Source of the DNA: Clostridia bacterium
Lineage (GTDB): Bacteria > Bacillota_A > Clostridia > Oscillospirales > Acutalibacteraceae
NCBI GenBank assembly: GCA_017445685.1
Contig: JAFSTS010000003.1
Coordinates: 1 to 12,933, forward strand
Direction: 5' to 3'
Length of the DNA: 12,933 bases
Position 1 is the stretch's first letter; every line of letters starts with the position of its first letter. A model generated the notes under the pieces. The model had not been told where the DNA came from. It saw only the letters and a list, made by a program, of their open reading frames with translations, and made no database searches. Shown here in pieces: positions 6,200 through 12,933 of the stretch. A program made the position numbers and the translations under genes.

Positions 6200-7066
6200 T
6201 CACTCCTTAAAAATATATTTATCGATCATTTCTTTAAACTTTTTATTGTAGGCTTTGACTTTTTTCTTGTCCGCCTTATCCCTGCGGCAATGTTTGGAGT
6301 TGTCAAAAATATCAAAGTAATGATCAACTCCGTTTTCACTGAGAACTCTTTCGAGCGTAATGCCGTTTGATACGGGAACAAGAACGTCTTTTCCGCAGGA
6401 ATTAAGTATCGTCGGAGCTGAATCCTTCGTCACATAAGTTATGGGAGACACCGTTCTGAGCATTTCCATATTCTCAGGCTCCTTCATGCTTTCGTATGTC
6501 AGCTCTTTTCCGATCAGCAGACTTTTAAGCATGAGCATATCCTTCCTCGTGATCTCGATCGGCGGCATAAAATAGCTGTCGTCGTTCATATCCGTCGGTC
6601 CGCAGTCGCTGTATACAAGCGCGATCTCAACAGGACTTTCGTCTTTGAATTTGTACGCATACATCAAGGCAACATGAGCGCCTGCCGACTCACCCTCAAG
6701 GATCGCCTTTTTCAGCTCATATCCCTCTTTTTTGCATATCTCGACCGTCTTTTTCATTGCCGCATGAATGTCGTCCATGATAGAACTGCAATCCACATCG
6801 TAGCATCCGTCTTTCAGAAGACGGTAGTTGAAGTTTGCGCTTATCATATTTCTTTTTTTTGCAAACGGTATCATCGATCCCGTTGTGTCTTTTTTGTCTC
6901 CGCCTATCCATGCTCCGCCGTGGATCCTGACATAAAGATTTGTCTGTTTTTCGGCTTTTTTGGGGATAACCAGATCGATCTTTTGCAGTTCATGATCGCC
7001 GTAGGGCACATCTTCAAAAACCTTGAATTTCTTTTCATTACTGAATGTTTCTCTTGCGATGCCCAT
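6200..7066 (-). CDS. Cytoplasmic alpha/beta-hydrolase esterase, paralogue 4 (first in operon)
   Basis: A 288-residue member of the same esterase family, but without a hydrophobic N-terminus: after about 17 mostly polar residues it goes straight into the shared VPYGDHELQKIDLVIP strand region, so it should stay in the cytoplasm. Motifs: HGGAWIGGDK from His49, elbow GESAG with Ser127 (followed by Ala-His where the others have Gly-His), acid Asp227 in GKDVLVP, base His259 in KHCRR. It is more Lys-rich than its paralogues. The start ATG has AAAGGAG seven bases upstream, and a good promoter lies at 7112-7140. As the first gene of the operon it may process a product imported after the exported esterases act, but that is inference. 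Confidence 0.88.
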   Translation of the reverse strand: MGIARETFSNEKKFKVFEDVPYGDHELQKIDLVIPKKAEKQTNLYVRIHGGAWIGGDKKDTTGSMIPFAKKRNMISANFNYRLLKDGCYDVDCSSIMDDIHAAMKKTVEICKKEGYELKKAILEGESAGAHVALMYAYKFKDESPVEIALVYSDCGPTDMNDDSYFMPPIEITRKDMLMLKSLLIGKELTYESMKEPENMEMLRTVSPITYVTKDSAPTILNSCGKDVLVPVSNGITLERVLSENGVDHYFDIFDNSKHCRRDKADKKKVKAYNKKFKEMIDKYIFKE

Positions 7067-7111
7067 TTTTTGTCTCCTTTTTTCAGTGCCTTGCTTTGTT
7101 GTTCGAAAATA

Positions 7112-7140
7112 ATTATATTCTCTTGCTTTCTTAAAGTCAA
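7112..7140 (-). promoter_or_regulatory. Sigma-A promoter of the esterase operon
   Basis: On the minus strand, TTGACT (7140-7135) is followed by a 17-bp spacer and TATAAT (7117-7112). Eleven of twelve consensus bases match. The expected start is near 7105, about 40 nt before the paralogue 4 ATG. It faces away from the plus-strand promoter at 7204-7232; the two -35 boxes are separated by 63 bp of very AT-rich DNA. Confidence 0.88.
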
Positions 7141-7203
7141 CAGTTTAAAAAATCTATGCTTGGTTTAAAATTTAAAAATTTACAAATGAGTTTTATTTTT
7201 TTA

Positions 7204-7232
7204 TTGATATTGGCAGGCAAAAGTTGTATAAT
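7204..7232 (+). promoter_or_regulatory. Sigma-A promoter of the zinc-ribbon/TPR operon
   Basis: TTGATA (7204-7209), a 17-bp spacer and TATAAT (7227-7232) lie about 30 bp upstream of the GTG start at 7265. The leader is short, with AGGAGG at 7251-7256, eight bases before the start. Confidence 0.85.
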
Positions 7233-7264
7233 ATGTTTTATCAAATAATCAGGAGGTCATTTGC

Positions 7265-8878
7265 GTGGACGATTTGGAAAACAAGAATGTTTTTGACGGA
7301 AACGACGAAGAACCGGCAGAAAAAAAGCCTGCGGTTCCTGAAAAAGAACCCGAGGCAAACGATATTGCGCCCGAAAACGATCAGACAGGCGGCGCCTTGG
7401 ACGACAGGGAATTTATCGAGCTGCAGCTCAACAGCCTTGCTCAAAAGATGAAGTCCGAAAAAGACGAGAGCATTCTCAAAGAAGATGTTCAGGACTGGGA
7501 CGGTCTTGTCGACGACTCCCGTCAGGACGCCGAGGATTATATTTTAAATGAATCCTCTGCAATCAGCGATGAAAAAATCGAAAACATCGAAGTCATGGAA
7601 ATCGACGAAGACGATGACAGACTTTGCAGCGTCTGCCACCGCAGACTTAAAATGGAAAAGGACGGCATAACCTACGAATATTGCAAAAGATGCCGCAACG
7701 AGCTGCTTGAGACAAAATACAACTGGAAAAGCGTCGTAACATTTATCCTTTCGTGCGTTGTTTTTGTCTTTGCGGTTGCGCTCTGCGCCGTTGCGATAGT
7801 AAACGGTCTCGGCGTTAGAAAAGCCGCTTCACTGGCTGACAAAGCAAAGCTTGTTTCCGCTTCAAACGCTTATGCGACGCTTGTTGATTCCTCGTCGGCA
7901 AAATCCGGCTATGCTCCCGCGTCTTTTGAAGATCTTTTCGGGATCAACTCAGGTGACAACACAATAAAAAATTATATCAAGGTTTTGTTCCGGCGCGGTG
8001 ATTTTTCGGCGCTGAAGACGACTATTGAAACTTTCTTCCCCGAAGACGAGCTGAGCAAACCTCAGAACGCCGATATCAGGCAGATAAGTGAAACAGTCAC
8101 AAGTCTTTACGCTGTCGGAAACGCCGCCACAGGCATAGTCGGCTCGCTTCAGGATCCCGTCAGCAAAGAGGACGCCGAAAACGCTATAGCGGAGCTTGAA
8201 AAGCTCAAGGAAGACGAATCCCTCAATCCCGTATTCTTGACATACTATGAATATTATGTCAGCACAATGATTGAGGACGGATACGATCTTCAGATCAAAT
8301 ATCTTACAGAGCTTGAAAAAGACGCTCCCGAGCTTAAAGTCTTCTATGTCTCTTCCTTTGCAAGCACATATCTTTACAAGGAAGATTATGACAAAGCTAT
8401 CGAATACTGCGACATGGCGCTCAAGGATGATATCGAAGATTTCACAAGCTGGAGAATGAAGATCAGAGCTCTCAGCCGCCAGAAAAAATATGATGAGGCA
8501 CTTGAGCTTTCTCAGGAAGCCATGAAGCTTGCGAAGAATGTTTATGTAAATTCATCAGCCGGTGATTCTGCCTCCCCGGACATCACCTACGGTTACGCCG
8601 TTTATCTTGAACAGGCGATAATCTACGACATAAAGGGCGACACCAAAAAAGCCCAGGACGCTGTCGACAAGGCATATCAGGGTCAGCTCACTCTTGACAC
8701 GCTTTATCTTTACGCGATGATCAACAAGAAAAACGGCAACGATGAAGCGTATGACGAGGTCGTCAGTATGCTGTCTCAGTATCAGATGACGATCCCCGAA
8801 GTTTGCGAAGAATATATCAACGGCACAAAAACTCTCGAAGAGATCATGATTGACGGAAAGGTGGCGTGGTACGAATGA
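7265..8878 (+). CDS. Zinc-ribbon, single-TM, TPR-repeat membrane protein of unknown function
   Basis: A 537-residue protein starting at GTG, chosen because AGGAGG lies eight bases upstream and no better start follows. Residues 1-118 are strongly acidic and probably disordered. A four-Cys zinc-ribbon-like knuckle follows (C121-x2-C124 and C140-x2-C143). One transmembrane helix spans about 155-178. The long C-terminal part (about 185-537) is helical, with tetratricopeptide-like repeats most evident near 355-425 (YKEDYDKAIEYCDMALK; QKKYDEALELSQEAMKLA) and 442-470. By the positive-inside rule the zinc ribbon should be cytoplasmic and the TPR part extracellular. TPRs usually mediate protein contacts, so a membrane scaffold or sensor is plausible. 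I recognise no named family. The downstream small membrane gene overlaps it by ATGA. Confidence 0.8.
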   Translation: MDDLENKNVFDGNDEEPAEKKPAVPEKEPEANDIAPENDQTGGALDDREFIELQLNSLAQKMKSEKDESILKEDVQDWDGLVDDSRQDAEDYILNESSAISDEKIENIEVMEIDEDDDRLCSVCHRRLKMEKDGITYEYCKRCRNELLETKYNWKSVVTFILSCVVFVFAVALCAVAIVNGLGVRKAASLADKAKLVSASNAYATLVDSSSAKSGYAPASFEDLFGINSGDNTIKNYIKVLFRRGDFSALKTTIETFFPEDELSKPQNADIRQISETVTSLYAVGNAATGIVGSLQDPVSKEDAENAIAELEKLKEDESLNPVFLTYYEYYVSTMIEDGYDLQIKYLTELEKDAPELKVFYVSSFASTYLYKEDYDKAIEYCDMALKDDIEDFTSWRMKIRALSRQKKYDEALELSQEAMKLAKNVYVNSSAGDSASPDITYGYAVYLEQAIIYDIKGDTKKAQDAVDKAYQGQLTLDTLYLYAMINKKNGNDEAYDEVVSMLSQYQMTIPEVCEEYINGTKTLEEIMIDGKVAWYE

Positions 8879-9393
8879 CAGCTCTTTATGTTATAACAAA
8901 ATATCTGACTTTCCCCGGCGCTTTTTTGAGATGCTTCTGGGAGCAGTTCATGTGCAAGCTCTTTAAGCTTCCGATCGAAAACAATAAATGTCTGCAAACC
9001 AACGAAATGTGCGGTCATATCGAGCACGAAATGGTCGATGGAAAAGTCAAAAGCTTTTTCTTCACTTTTGTCCCCGGATTTTTGACTTTCCTTATGGGCG
9101 TTGTATGCCTGATACCGCCTGTTGTTGACTTGCTTATACTCAACGTTTCCACAACGCTTTTGAGGATCGTGTGCTTTGTTCTGCTTTACTTTGCAGTGTC
9201 GATGCTTACAAATATTTTCCCCGGTATCGAAGACGCAATGGTCATGTGGGAAAACTATACCGAGCTTGGCATAGGACTGAAGATCCTGTTTTTCCTCGGA
9301 GCAGCAACGATGAAAATCGGCGCTTACTGCGAAAAGTACACCATCACCTTCTGGACAAATTTCGCTATTGCGGCGTTGATCCTCTTCCTGTAA
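8875..9393 (+). CDS. Small multi-pass membrane protein of unknown function
   Basis: A 172-residue protein with an amphipathic N-terminal region (KYLTFPGAFLRCFWEQF), a polar stretch (about 37-60), and three or four hydrophobic segments (about 62-83, 86-111, 131-147 and the C-terminal end). The ATG at 8875 overlaps the stop of the preceding gene as ATGA, the classic arrangement for coupled translation; the in-frame GTG at 8866 is less likely. No HExxH or other catalytic motif is visible. Its tight coupling to the zinc-ribbon/TPR protein suggests that the two act together in the membrane. Function not recognised. Confidence 0.75.
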   Translation: MTALYVITKYLTFPGAFLRCFWEQFMCKLFKLPIENNKCLQTNEMCGHIEHEMVDGKVKSFFFTFVPGFLTFLMGVVCLIPPVVDLLILNVSTTLLRIVCFVLLYFAVSMLTNIFPGIEDAMVMWENYTELGIGLKILFFLGAATMKIGAYCEKYTITFWTNFAIAALILFL

Positions 9394-9396
9394 ACG

Positions 9397-9454
9397 AAAA
9401 AGACGGGCAACAGTTGGGCGCACCCACTACAATTGTCCGTCTTTGATTTTCTTT
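9397..9454 (+). terminator. Long hairpin, probable terminator or rpe attenuator
   Basis: AAAGACGGGCAA (9399-9410) pairs with TTGTCCGTCTTT (9433-9444), twelve bp with one wobble. An inner hairpin AGT(T)GGG/CCCACT sits at about 9412-9426. The stem is followed by the imperfect T-rich run GATTTTCTTT. It begins directly after the small membrane gene and ends 17-26 nt before the rpe start, so it either ends the upstream operon or modulates readthrough into rpe. Confidence 0.62.
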
Positions 9455-9470
9455 AAAAGGTCGTGCGGAA

Positions 9471-10124
9471 ATGGTTCTTATTTCTCCATCTATGCTTTCC
9501 TGCGATTTTGCCTGCATCGGAGAGCAGACAAAACAGATATCCCTCAGCGGCGCTGACATGATACATCTCGATGTCATGGACGGCGTATTTGTGCCTAACA
9601 TCACTTTCGGCGCGCCGGTCATTAAGGCGATCAGAAAATATTCCGACAGGATTTTTGATGTCCACCTTATGATTCAGGATCCGCTGAAATATATCGAAGA
9701 CTTCAAAAACGCAGGCGCAGATTTGATAACCTTTCATCTTGAAAGCGGCAGCGACGCAAATGAAACGATCGAAAAGATCCGCTCGCTTTCAATGAAGGCT
9801 TGCGTAAGCATAAAGCCCGCAACTCCTGCCGAAGCGGTTTTTCCCTTTCTTGACAAGGTCGATATGATTCTTGTAATGACCGTTGAGCCGGGATTCGGCG
9901 GACAGAAGTTTATGGCGGATATGCTGCCGAAAATCAGGATTATAAAAGAAGAGATCGACCGAAGAAAACTTGATGTTATCCTTCAGGCTGACGGCGGAAT
10001 CGGCAAGGATAACATGAAAGCTCTATATGACGCAGGCGTCAGGTGCTTTGCGGTCGGAAGCAGCGTTTTCAAGGCTGAGGATTGGGCAGAAGCCATATCC
10101 GGGCTGAAGGACTCAGTCAAATAA
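9471..10124 (+). CDS. rpe: Ribulose-phosphate 3-epimerase
   Basis: Interconverts D-ribulose 5-phosphate and D-xylulose 5-phosphate in the non-oxidative pentose phosphate pathway, in the cytoplasm. The 217-residue length is typical of this TIM-barrel enzyme. Signature elements in order: ISPSMLSCDF at 4-13; HLDVMDGVFVPN at 32-43 with metal/catalytic residues His32 and Asp34; DVHLM at 63-67 with His65; MTVEPGFGGQKF at 136-147, whose glycines bind phosphate; and ADGGI at 173-177 with catalytic Asp174. All expected active-site residues are present. The ATG at 9471 follows AAAAGG by ten bases. No separate promoter was found between the upstream hairpin and the start. The 3' end overlaps the convergent MecA-family gene by 12 bp. 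Confidence 0.96.
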   Translation: MVLISPSMLSCDFACIGEQTKQISLSGADMIHLDVMDGVFVPNITFGAPVIKAIRKYSDRIFDVHLMIQDPLKYIEDFKNAGADLITFHLESGSDANETIEKIRSLSMKACVSIKPATPAEAVFPFLDKVDMILVMTVEPGFGGQKFMADMLPKIRIIKEEIDRRKLDVILQADGGIGKDNMKALYDAGVRCFAVGSSVFKAEDWAEAISGLKDSVK

Positions 10125-10670
10125 ATTTGAGCATATCTTTTTCCAAAACTCCTTTGTCCGTGCGGCATGAGCTTCTCCTCTGCCGCAAAAAAGCGCATAC
10201 TCTCTGATTCTGTTTTTTATGTCCGCCGTATCGGGCATTTTTTCGAAGATCAGACGATATTTTTTCTTGCCGTCGAAATACAGTCCCGCTTTAAGAAAGT
10301 CGGAAAGCTCCGTCTGTTTGAGACATGAATAAAGGTCAATAACATCGTCGATATTTGAAAATTCATAGACCGGGTTTTCGCTGCACATTTTGATCGGCAG
10401 TTTTTTTCGTTTTTCATCGTCGTCCTCGGGAACGGTGAAAAGTATCACGCAGCCGCCTTCTGCCGACGGCAGAGTTTCAACCGTCATCTTTCCCGACGGG
10501 TCGATATCCCGTCCGAGATGCTTGCGCGCTTTTGCGAGAATCGTCCAGATCACCCGTCTGGTATCTATGTTTGAATAATCAAGCTCATCGTATGTTATGT
10601 CGAGCCTTGTCATGTCCTCGATTGACAGCTCAACTATTATTTTTGACGCGTTTGGGGACTCAATTTTCAT
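10113..10670 (-). CDS. mecA: MecA-family adaptor protein
   Basis: A 185-residue relative of MecA, the adaptor that feeds substrates to the ClpC/ClpP protease and was first known as a negative regulator of competence. The N-terminal part (about 1-80) has the family pattern: a short first strand, a segment like LSIEDMTRLDITYDELDYSN, and a helix with RRVIWTILAKARKHLG. An acidic/basic linker (about 81-92) leads to a C-terminal alpha/beta domain (about 98-185) for ClpC binding, containing EFSNIDDVIDLYSCL and a helix near the end. It is shorter than the roughly 220-residue Bacillus protein, mainly in the linker. I chose the ATG at 10670 because GGAGG lies seven bases upstream; the GTG at 10676 is only one base from it. 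The targets in this organism are unknown. Confidence 0.85.
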   Translation of the reverse strand: MKIESPNASKIIVELSIEDMTRLDITYDELDYSNIDTRRVIWTILAKARKHLGRDIDPSGKMTVETLPSAEGGCVILFTVPEDDDEKRKKLPIKMCSENPVYEFSNIDDVIDLYSCLKQTELSDFLKAGLYFDGKKKYRLIFEKMPDTADIKNRIREYALFCGRGEAHAARTKEFWKKICSNLFD

Positions 10671-10696
10671 CTTCACACCTCCGTCACTATATTATT

Positions 10697-10725
10697 ATGA
10701 TATTACTTGAACGAGCAGTTCGCAA
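10697..10725 (-). promoter_or_regulatory. Probable promoter of the mecA-family gene
   Basis: On the minus strand, TTGCGA (10725-10720), a 17-bp spacer and TATCAT (10702-10697) match nine of twelve consensus bases. They lie 27 bp upstream of the ATG, which would leave a leader of about 20 nt containing GGAGG. The match is weaker than at the esterase promoters. Confidence 0.55.
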
Positions 10726-10763
10726 TACAAAAAATTTGGGAATTTTCAAGGTTTGGTGAAATT

Positions 10764-11168
10764 ATGTCTGACAAGTTTGAATACAGCAGATCAAATTCAA
10801 CAAAAAGAAGAAAATGCTTCTACGATTTTTCAAAAGACTATCCCGGCACAAGATATGACAAAAGCAAGCGCAGCAGCACAACAAACGAGCTTGACGGCAA
10901 AAGGATCTTTTTCAAAAAAATTCTGGCTGTTCTGGCTGTCATTTTAAGCTTCGTGCTGGCGTATTTTGTCGTCTACACAGTTATTGGTATTTCTCACGAA
11001 AATGTCGACGGACTTGACTCGGTGGGAGCTACGACTGTTGCCGAAGAATACAGCGTCAGCGACGAGGATATTATAAAAATGATAAGAGACCGCTCCGCTC
11101 AGTCTCAGCAGGAACAGGAGTCGACCGAGCCTGAACAGACAGTTCCCGCTTCGGAAAATATAGAATAA
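10764..11168 (+). CDS. Small single-pass membrane protein of unknown function
   Basis: A 134-residue protein beginning MSDKFEYSRS. Residues 1-46 are polar and rich in Lys, Arg, Ser and Tyr, so cytoplasmic by the positive-inside rule. One hydrophobic helix spans about 49-71 (ILAVLAVILSFVLAYFVVYTVIG). The remaining 60 residues are acidic and Gln/Ser/Glu-rich and should be extracellular. The ATG at 10764 is preferred over an in-frame ATG at 10707, whose extra 19 residues read like intergenic DNA and overlap the minus-strand promoter; the ribosome site (GGTGAAATT) is weak in either case. The next gene begins 13 nt later after a very similar GGTTCGGTGAAA sequence, so the two are probably co-transcribed. 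No known domain; a link to the amylase is not implied by sequence. Confidence 0.72.
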   Translation: MSDKFEYSRSNSTKRRKCFYDFSKDYPGTRYDKSKRSSTTNELDGKRIFFKKILAVLAVILSFVLAYFVVYTVIGISHENVDGLDSVGATTVAEEYSVSDEDIIKMIRDRSAQSQQEQESTEPEQTVPASENIE

Positions 11169-11181
11169 GGGTTCGGTGAAA

Positions 11182-12933
11182 ATGGAACACATAGCTTACA
11201 ACTCAAGACTAAGTTATCACAAAAGCAAATTCGGTGCTGTCCGCGAGGGAGAGGAAATTGTTTTTCGTCTCGTTATGCCGAGAATTTTTCAAGTCAGCGC
11301 TGTCTACCTTTTACTTTTTAACGACAGCGGAAAACACCACCGTCACGGATTTGACTGGGAACGGATGGAAGGCGAAAACGAAGAATGGTGGCGGCTTTCC
11401 TGCACTGTAGAGGAAAAAGGGTTGTATTTTTATCGCTTTGAATACGACACCCCTTCCGGCAGACAAACCGTTACAAAAATCAACGGCTGTCAGGGCGCTC
11501 TGTCAGATCGCGGCGAAAATTGGCAGTTGACTGTTTTTGACAAAAATTTTGAAACGCCGGACGACTTCAAGGGCGGCGTCATCTACCAGATTTTCCCCGA
11601 CAGATTTTTTTCTTCCGGCAAGACGAAAAAGAATGTCCCCGGCGACGGAATAATGCAAAACGATATTTTCGCCATGCCGAAATGGGCTCCCGATGAAAAC
11701 GGGATCGTTCATAACAACGATTTCTTCGGCGGCGACCTGAAAGGTATCGAACAAAAGCTTGACTACCTTGAATCTCTTGGTGTGACCTGCCTTTATCTCA
11801 ACCCGATTTTCAAGGCGCAGTCAAACCATCGCTATGATACGGGCGACTACGAAACCATTGATCCTCTCCTCGGAGACGAAAAAGATTTCAAGTCGCTTTG
11901 CAAAAAGGCCAAAGAAAAAAACATCCGCATAATTCTCGACGGTGTTTTCAGCCACACAGGCATAGACAGCAAATATTTCAATTTTTACGGAAACTATGAC
12001 AGCCTTGGAGCTTATCAGTCCGCGCAGTCGCCGTACTATGACTGGTACAAATTCAAAAACTGGCCAGACGACTATGTTAGCTGGTGGGGAATAAAGATCC
12101 TTCCCGAAGTCAACGAGAAAAACGAAAGCTATCTCGACTACATTTCAGGCGAAAACGGAATCGTACGCAAGTGGCTTCGCGCAGGCGCTTCCGGCTGGAG
12201 ACTCGATGTTGCAGACGAACTGCCCGATGTTTTTCTTGACAGGCTCAGACTTGCCGTTAAAAAAGAAAACAAAGACGCATTTATTCTCGGCGAGGTATGG
12301 GAGGACGCTTCCAACAAAACCAGCTATTCTCAGCGAAGACGATATCTTTTGGGCGATCAGCTTGACTCGGTTATGAACTATCCGTTTTACGAAGCCGTCT
12401 GCCGCTTTGTTCGAACAGGCGACACTAACGGTTTTCGCGACAAGATCCTGAGTGTGCTTGAAAACTATCCAAAGCCGTGCGTCGATGTGCTGATGAATCA
12501 CATCGGAACTCACGACACATCAAGGATAATCAATGTCCTTGCAGGCGAAAACGCTCAGGGTCATGACAGAAAATGGCAGTCGGAACACCCAATGAGCGTT
12601 CAGCAGCTCAGACGCGGCAAGAAGCTTTTGAAGGTTGCGGCGGCAATTCAGTTTACACTGCCGGGCATACCGTCGATCTATTACGGTGACGAGGCAGGCC
12701 TTTCGGGATATGCCGATCCCTTTAACCGCAGATTCTTCCCGTGGGGCGAACAGGACGAGGATCTGACCGAATATTATCGCACTCTTGGAAAAATCAGGAA
12801 AGATTTTGATTGCTTCAAAACGGGTGATTTTGAGCTGATTTCCGATGTATGCGGCTGTATTGCGTTTGTAAGACACGGCAATAACGACCGCGTAATGACG
12901 ATCGCAAACAGAAATCCTCACAGCATCGACTAC
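11182..12933 (+). CDS. GH13 alpha-amylase/cyclomaltodextrinase-type glycosidase, 3'-truncated by the window
   Basis: The first 584 codons of a glycoside hydrolase family 13 enzyme acting on alpha-1,4-glucans or maltodextrins. Residues 1-115 look like a beta-sandwich domain of the kind found before neopullulanase/cyclomaltodextrinase barrels. The TIM barrel then begins at GGVIYQIFPDRF (about 131-142), with NNDFFGGDLKGI near 178-189. Conserved region I is DGVFSH (253-258); region II GWRLDVADE holds the nucleophile Asp342; region III GEVWE holds the acid/base Glu371; region IV NHIGTHDT ends with Asp445. The catalytic set is complete. No signal peptide is present, so the enzyme should be cytoplasmic and use imported oligosaccharides. 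The ATG at 11182 follows GGTTCGGTGAAA. The reading frame is open to the last base; the C-terminal beta domain continues outside. Confidence 0.93.
   Translation, partial: MEHIAYNSRLSYHKSKFGAVREGEEIVFRLVMPRIFQVSAVYLLLFNDSGKHHRHGFDWERMEGENEEWWRLSCTVEEKGLYFYRFEYDTPSGRQTVTKINGCQGALSDRGENWQLTVFDKNFETPDDFKGGVIYQIFPDRFFSSGKTKKNVPGDGIMQNDIFAMPKWAPDENGIVHNNDFFGGDLKGIEQKLDYLESLGVTCLYLNPIFKAQSNHRYDTGDYETIDPLLGDEKDFKSLCKKAKEKNIRIILDGVFSHTGIDSKYFNFYGNYDSLGAYQSAQSPYYDWYKFKNWPDDYVSWWGIKILPEVNEKNESYLDYISGENGIVRKWLRAGASGWRLDVADELPDVFLDRLRLAVKKENKDAFILGEVWEDASNKTSYSQRRRYLLGDQLDSVMNYPFYEAVCRFVRTGDTNGFRDKILSVLENYPKPCVDVLMNHIGTHDTSRIINVLAGENAQGHDRKWQSEHPMSVQQLRRGKKLLKVAAAIQFTLPGIPSIYYGDEAGLSGYADPFNRRFFPWGEQDEDLTEYYRTLGKIRKDFDCFKTGDFELISDVCGCIAFVRHGNNDRVMTIANRNPHSIDY

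Noticed and set aside
8866..8874. GTG start for the small membrane protein
   Set aside because: The ATGA overlap at 8875 is the usual coupled start and keeps the ribosome site GGAAAGG at a normal distance.
8782..9423. 213-codon antisense ORF across the small membrane protein
   Set aside because: No ribosome site or recognisable motif, and it crosses the ATGA junction and the hairpin; it is a shadow of the coupled plus-strand genes.
10707..10763. 19-residue N-terminal extension of the small single-pass protein
   Set aside because: It has no ribosome site and overlaps the minus-strand promoter region; the shorter form begins with a typical polar N-terminus.
12145..12921. Two antisense ORFs within the GH13 gene
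   Set aside because: The plus-strand frame carries all four GH13 conserved regions; the antisense frames are Cys/Ser/Val-rich shadows without start signals.

Overview
The window looks like chromosomal DNA of a low-to-moderate-GC Gram-positive bacterium of the class Clostridia, probably a gut-type Oscillospirales or relative; the exact taxon is a guess. The signs are a T-box riboswitch, strong AGGAGG-type ribosome binding sites, near-consensus sigma-A promoters with 17-bp spacers, a lipoprotein-type solute-binding protein and a MecA-family adaptor. I see no phage, transposon, CRISPR, tRNA or rRNA sequence.

Layout. (1) Positions 1-3147 hold the 3' part of a T-box leader with its terminator, a 14-codon mini-ORF with a strong ribosome binding site, and a three-gene ABC importer: binding lipoprotein, permease and ATPase. 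The leader carries TGG in a specifier-like context and TGGC in the tRNA-acceptor bulge. With the protein families, this points to the tryptophan importer TrpXYZ. The operon ends at a strong, probably bidirectional terminator. (2) Positions 3164-7066 on the minus strand hold four tandem paralogous alpha/beta-hydrolase esterases. Reading in transcription order, the first (6200-7066) has no export signal and the next three have N-terminal hydrophobic anchors. The first three form an operon from a TTGACT/TATAAT promoter to a terminator at 4253-4279. The fourth (3164-4105) has its own perfect-consensus promoter and a Gly/Ser/Thr linker after the anchor. (3) Positions 7204-9393 on the plus strand hold a divergently transcribed pair: a zinc-ribbon/TM/TPR membrane protein and a translationally coupled small membrane protein. 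(4) Positions 9471-10670 hold ribulose-phosphate 3-epimerase (plus) and a MecA-family adaptor (minus), whose coding ends overlap by 12 bp. (5) Positions 10764-12933 hold a small single-pass membrane protein followed 13 nt later by a GH13 alpha-amylase/cyclomaltodextrinase-type enzyme that runs off the window.

How the genes work together. The importer is a self-contained amino-acid supply unit switched on when charged tRNA is scarce. The esterase cluster suggests several ester substrates, or one substrate handled at the surface and again in the cytoplasm; the substrate cannot be read from sequence. The remaining genes are housekeeping (Rpe, MecA), cytoplasmic alpha-glucan use (GH13) and membrane proteins of unknown role. 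The most novel items are the mini-ORF behind the T-box, the four-member esterase array with mixed topology, and the zinc-ribbon/TPR plus small membrane protein pair.
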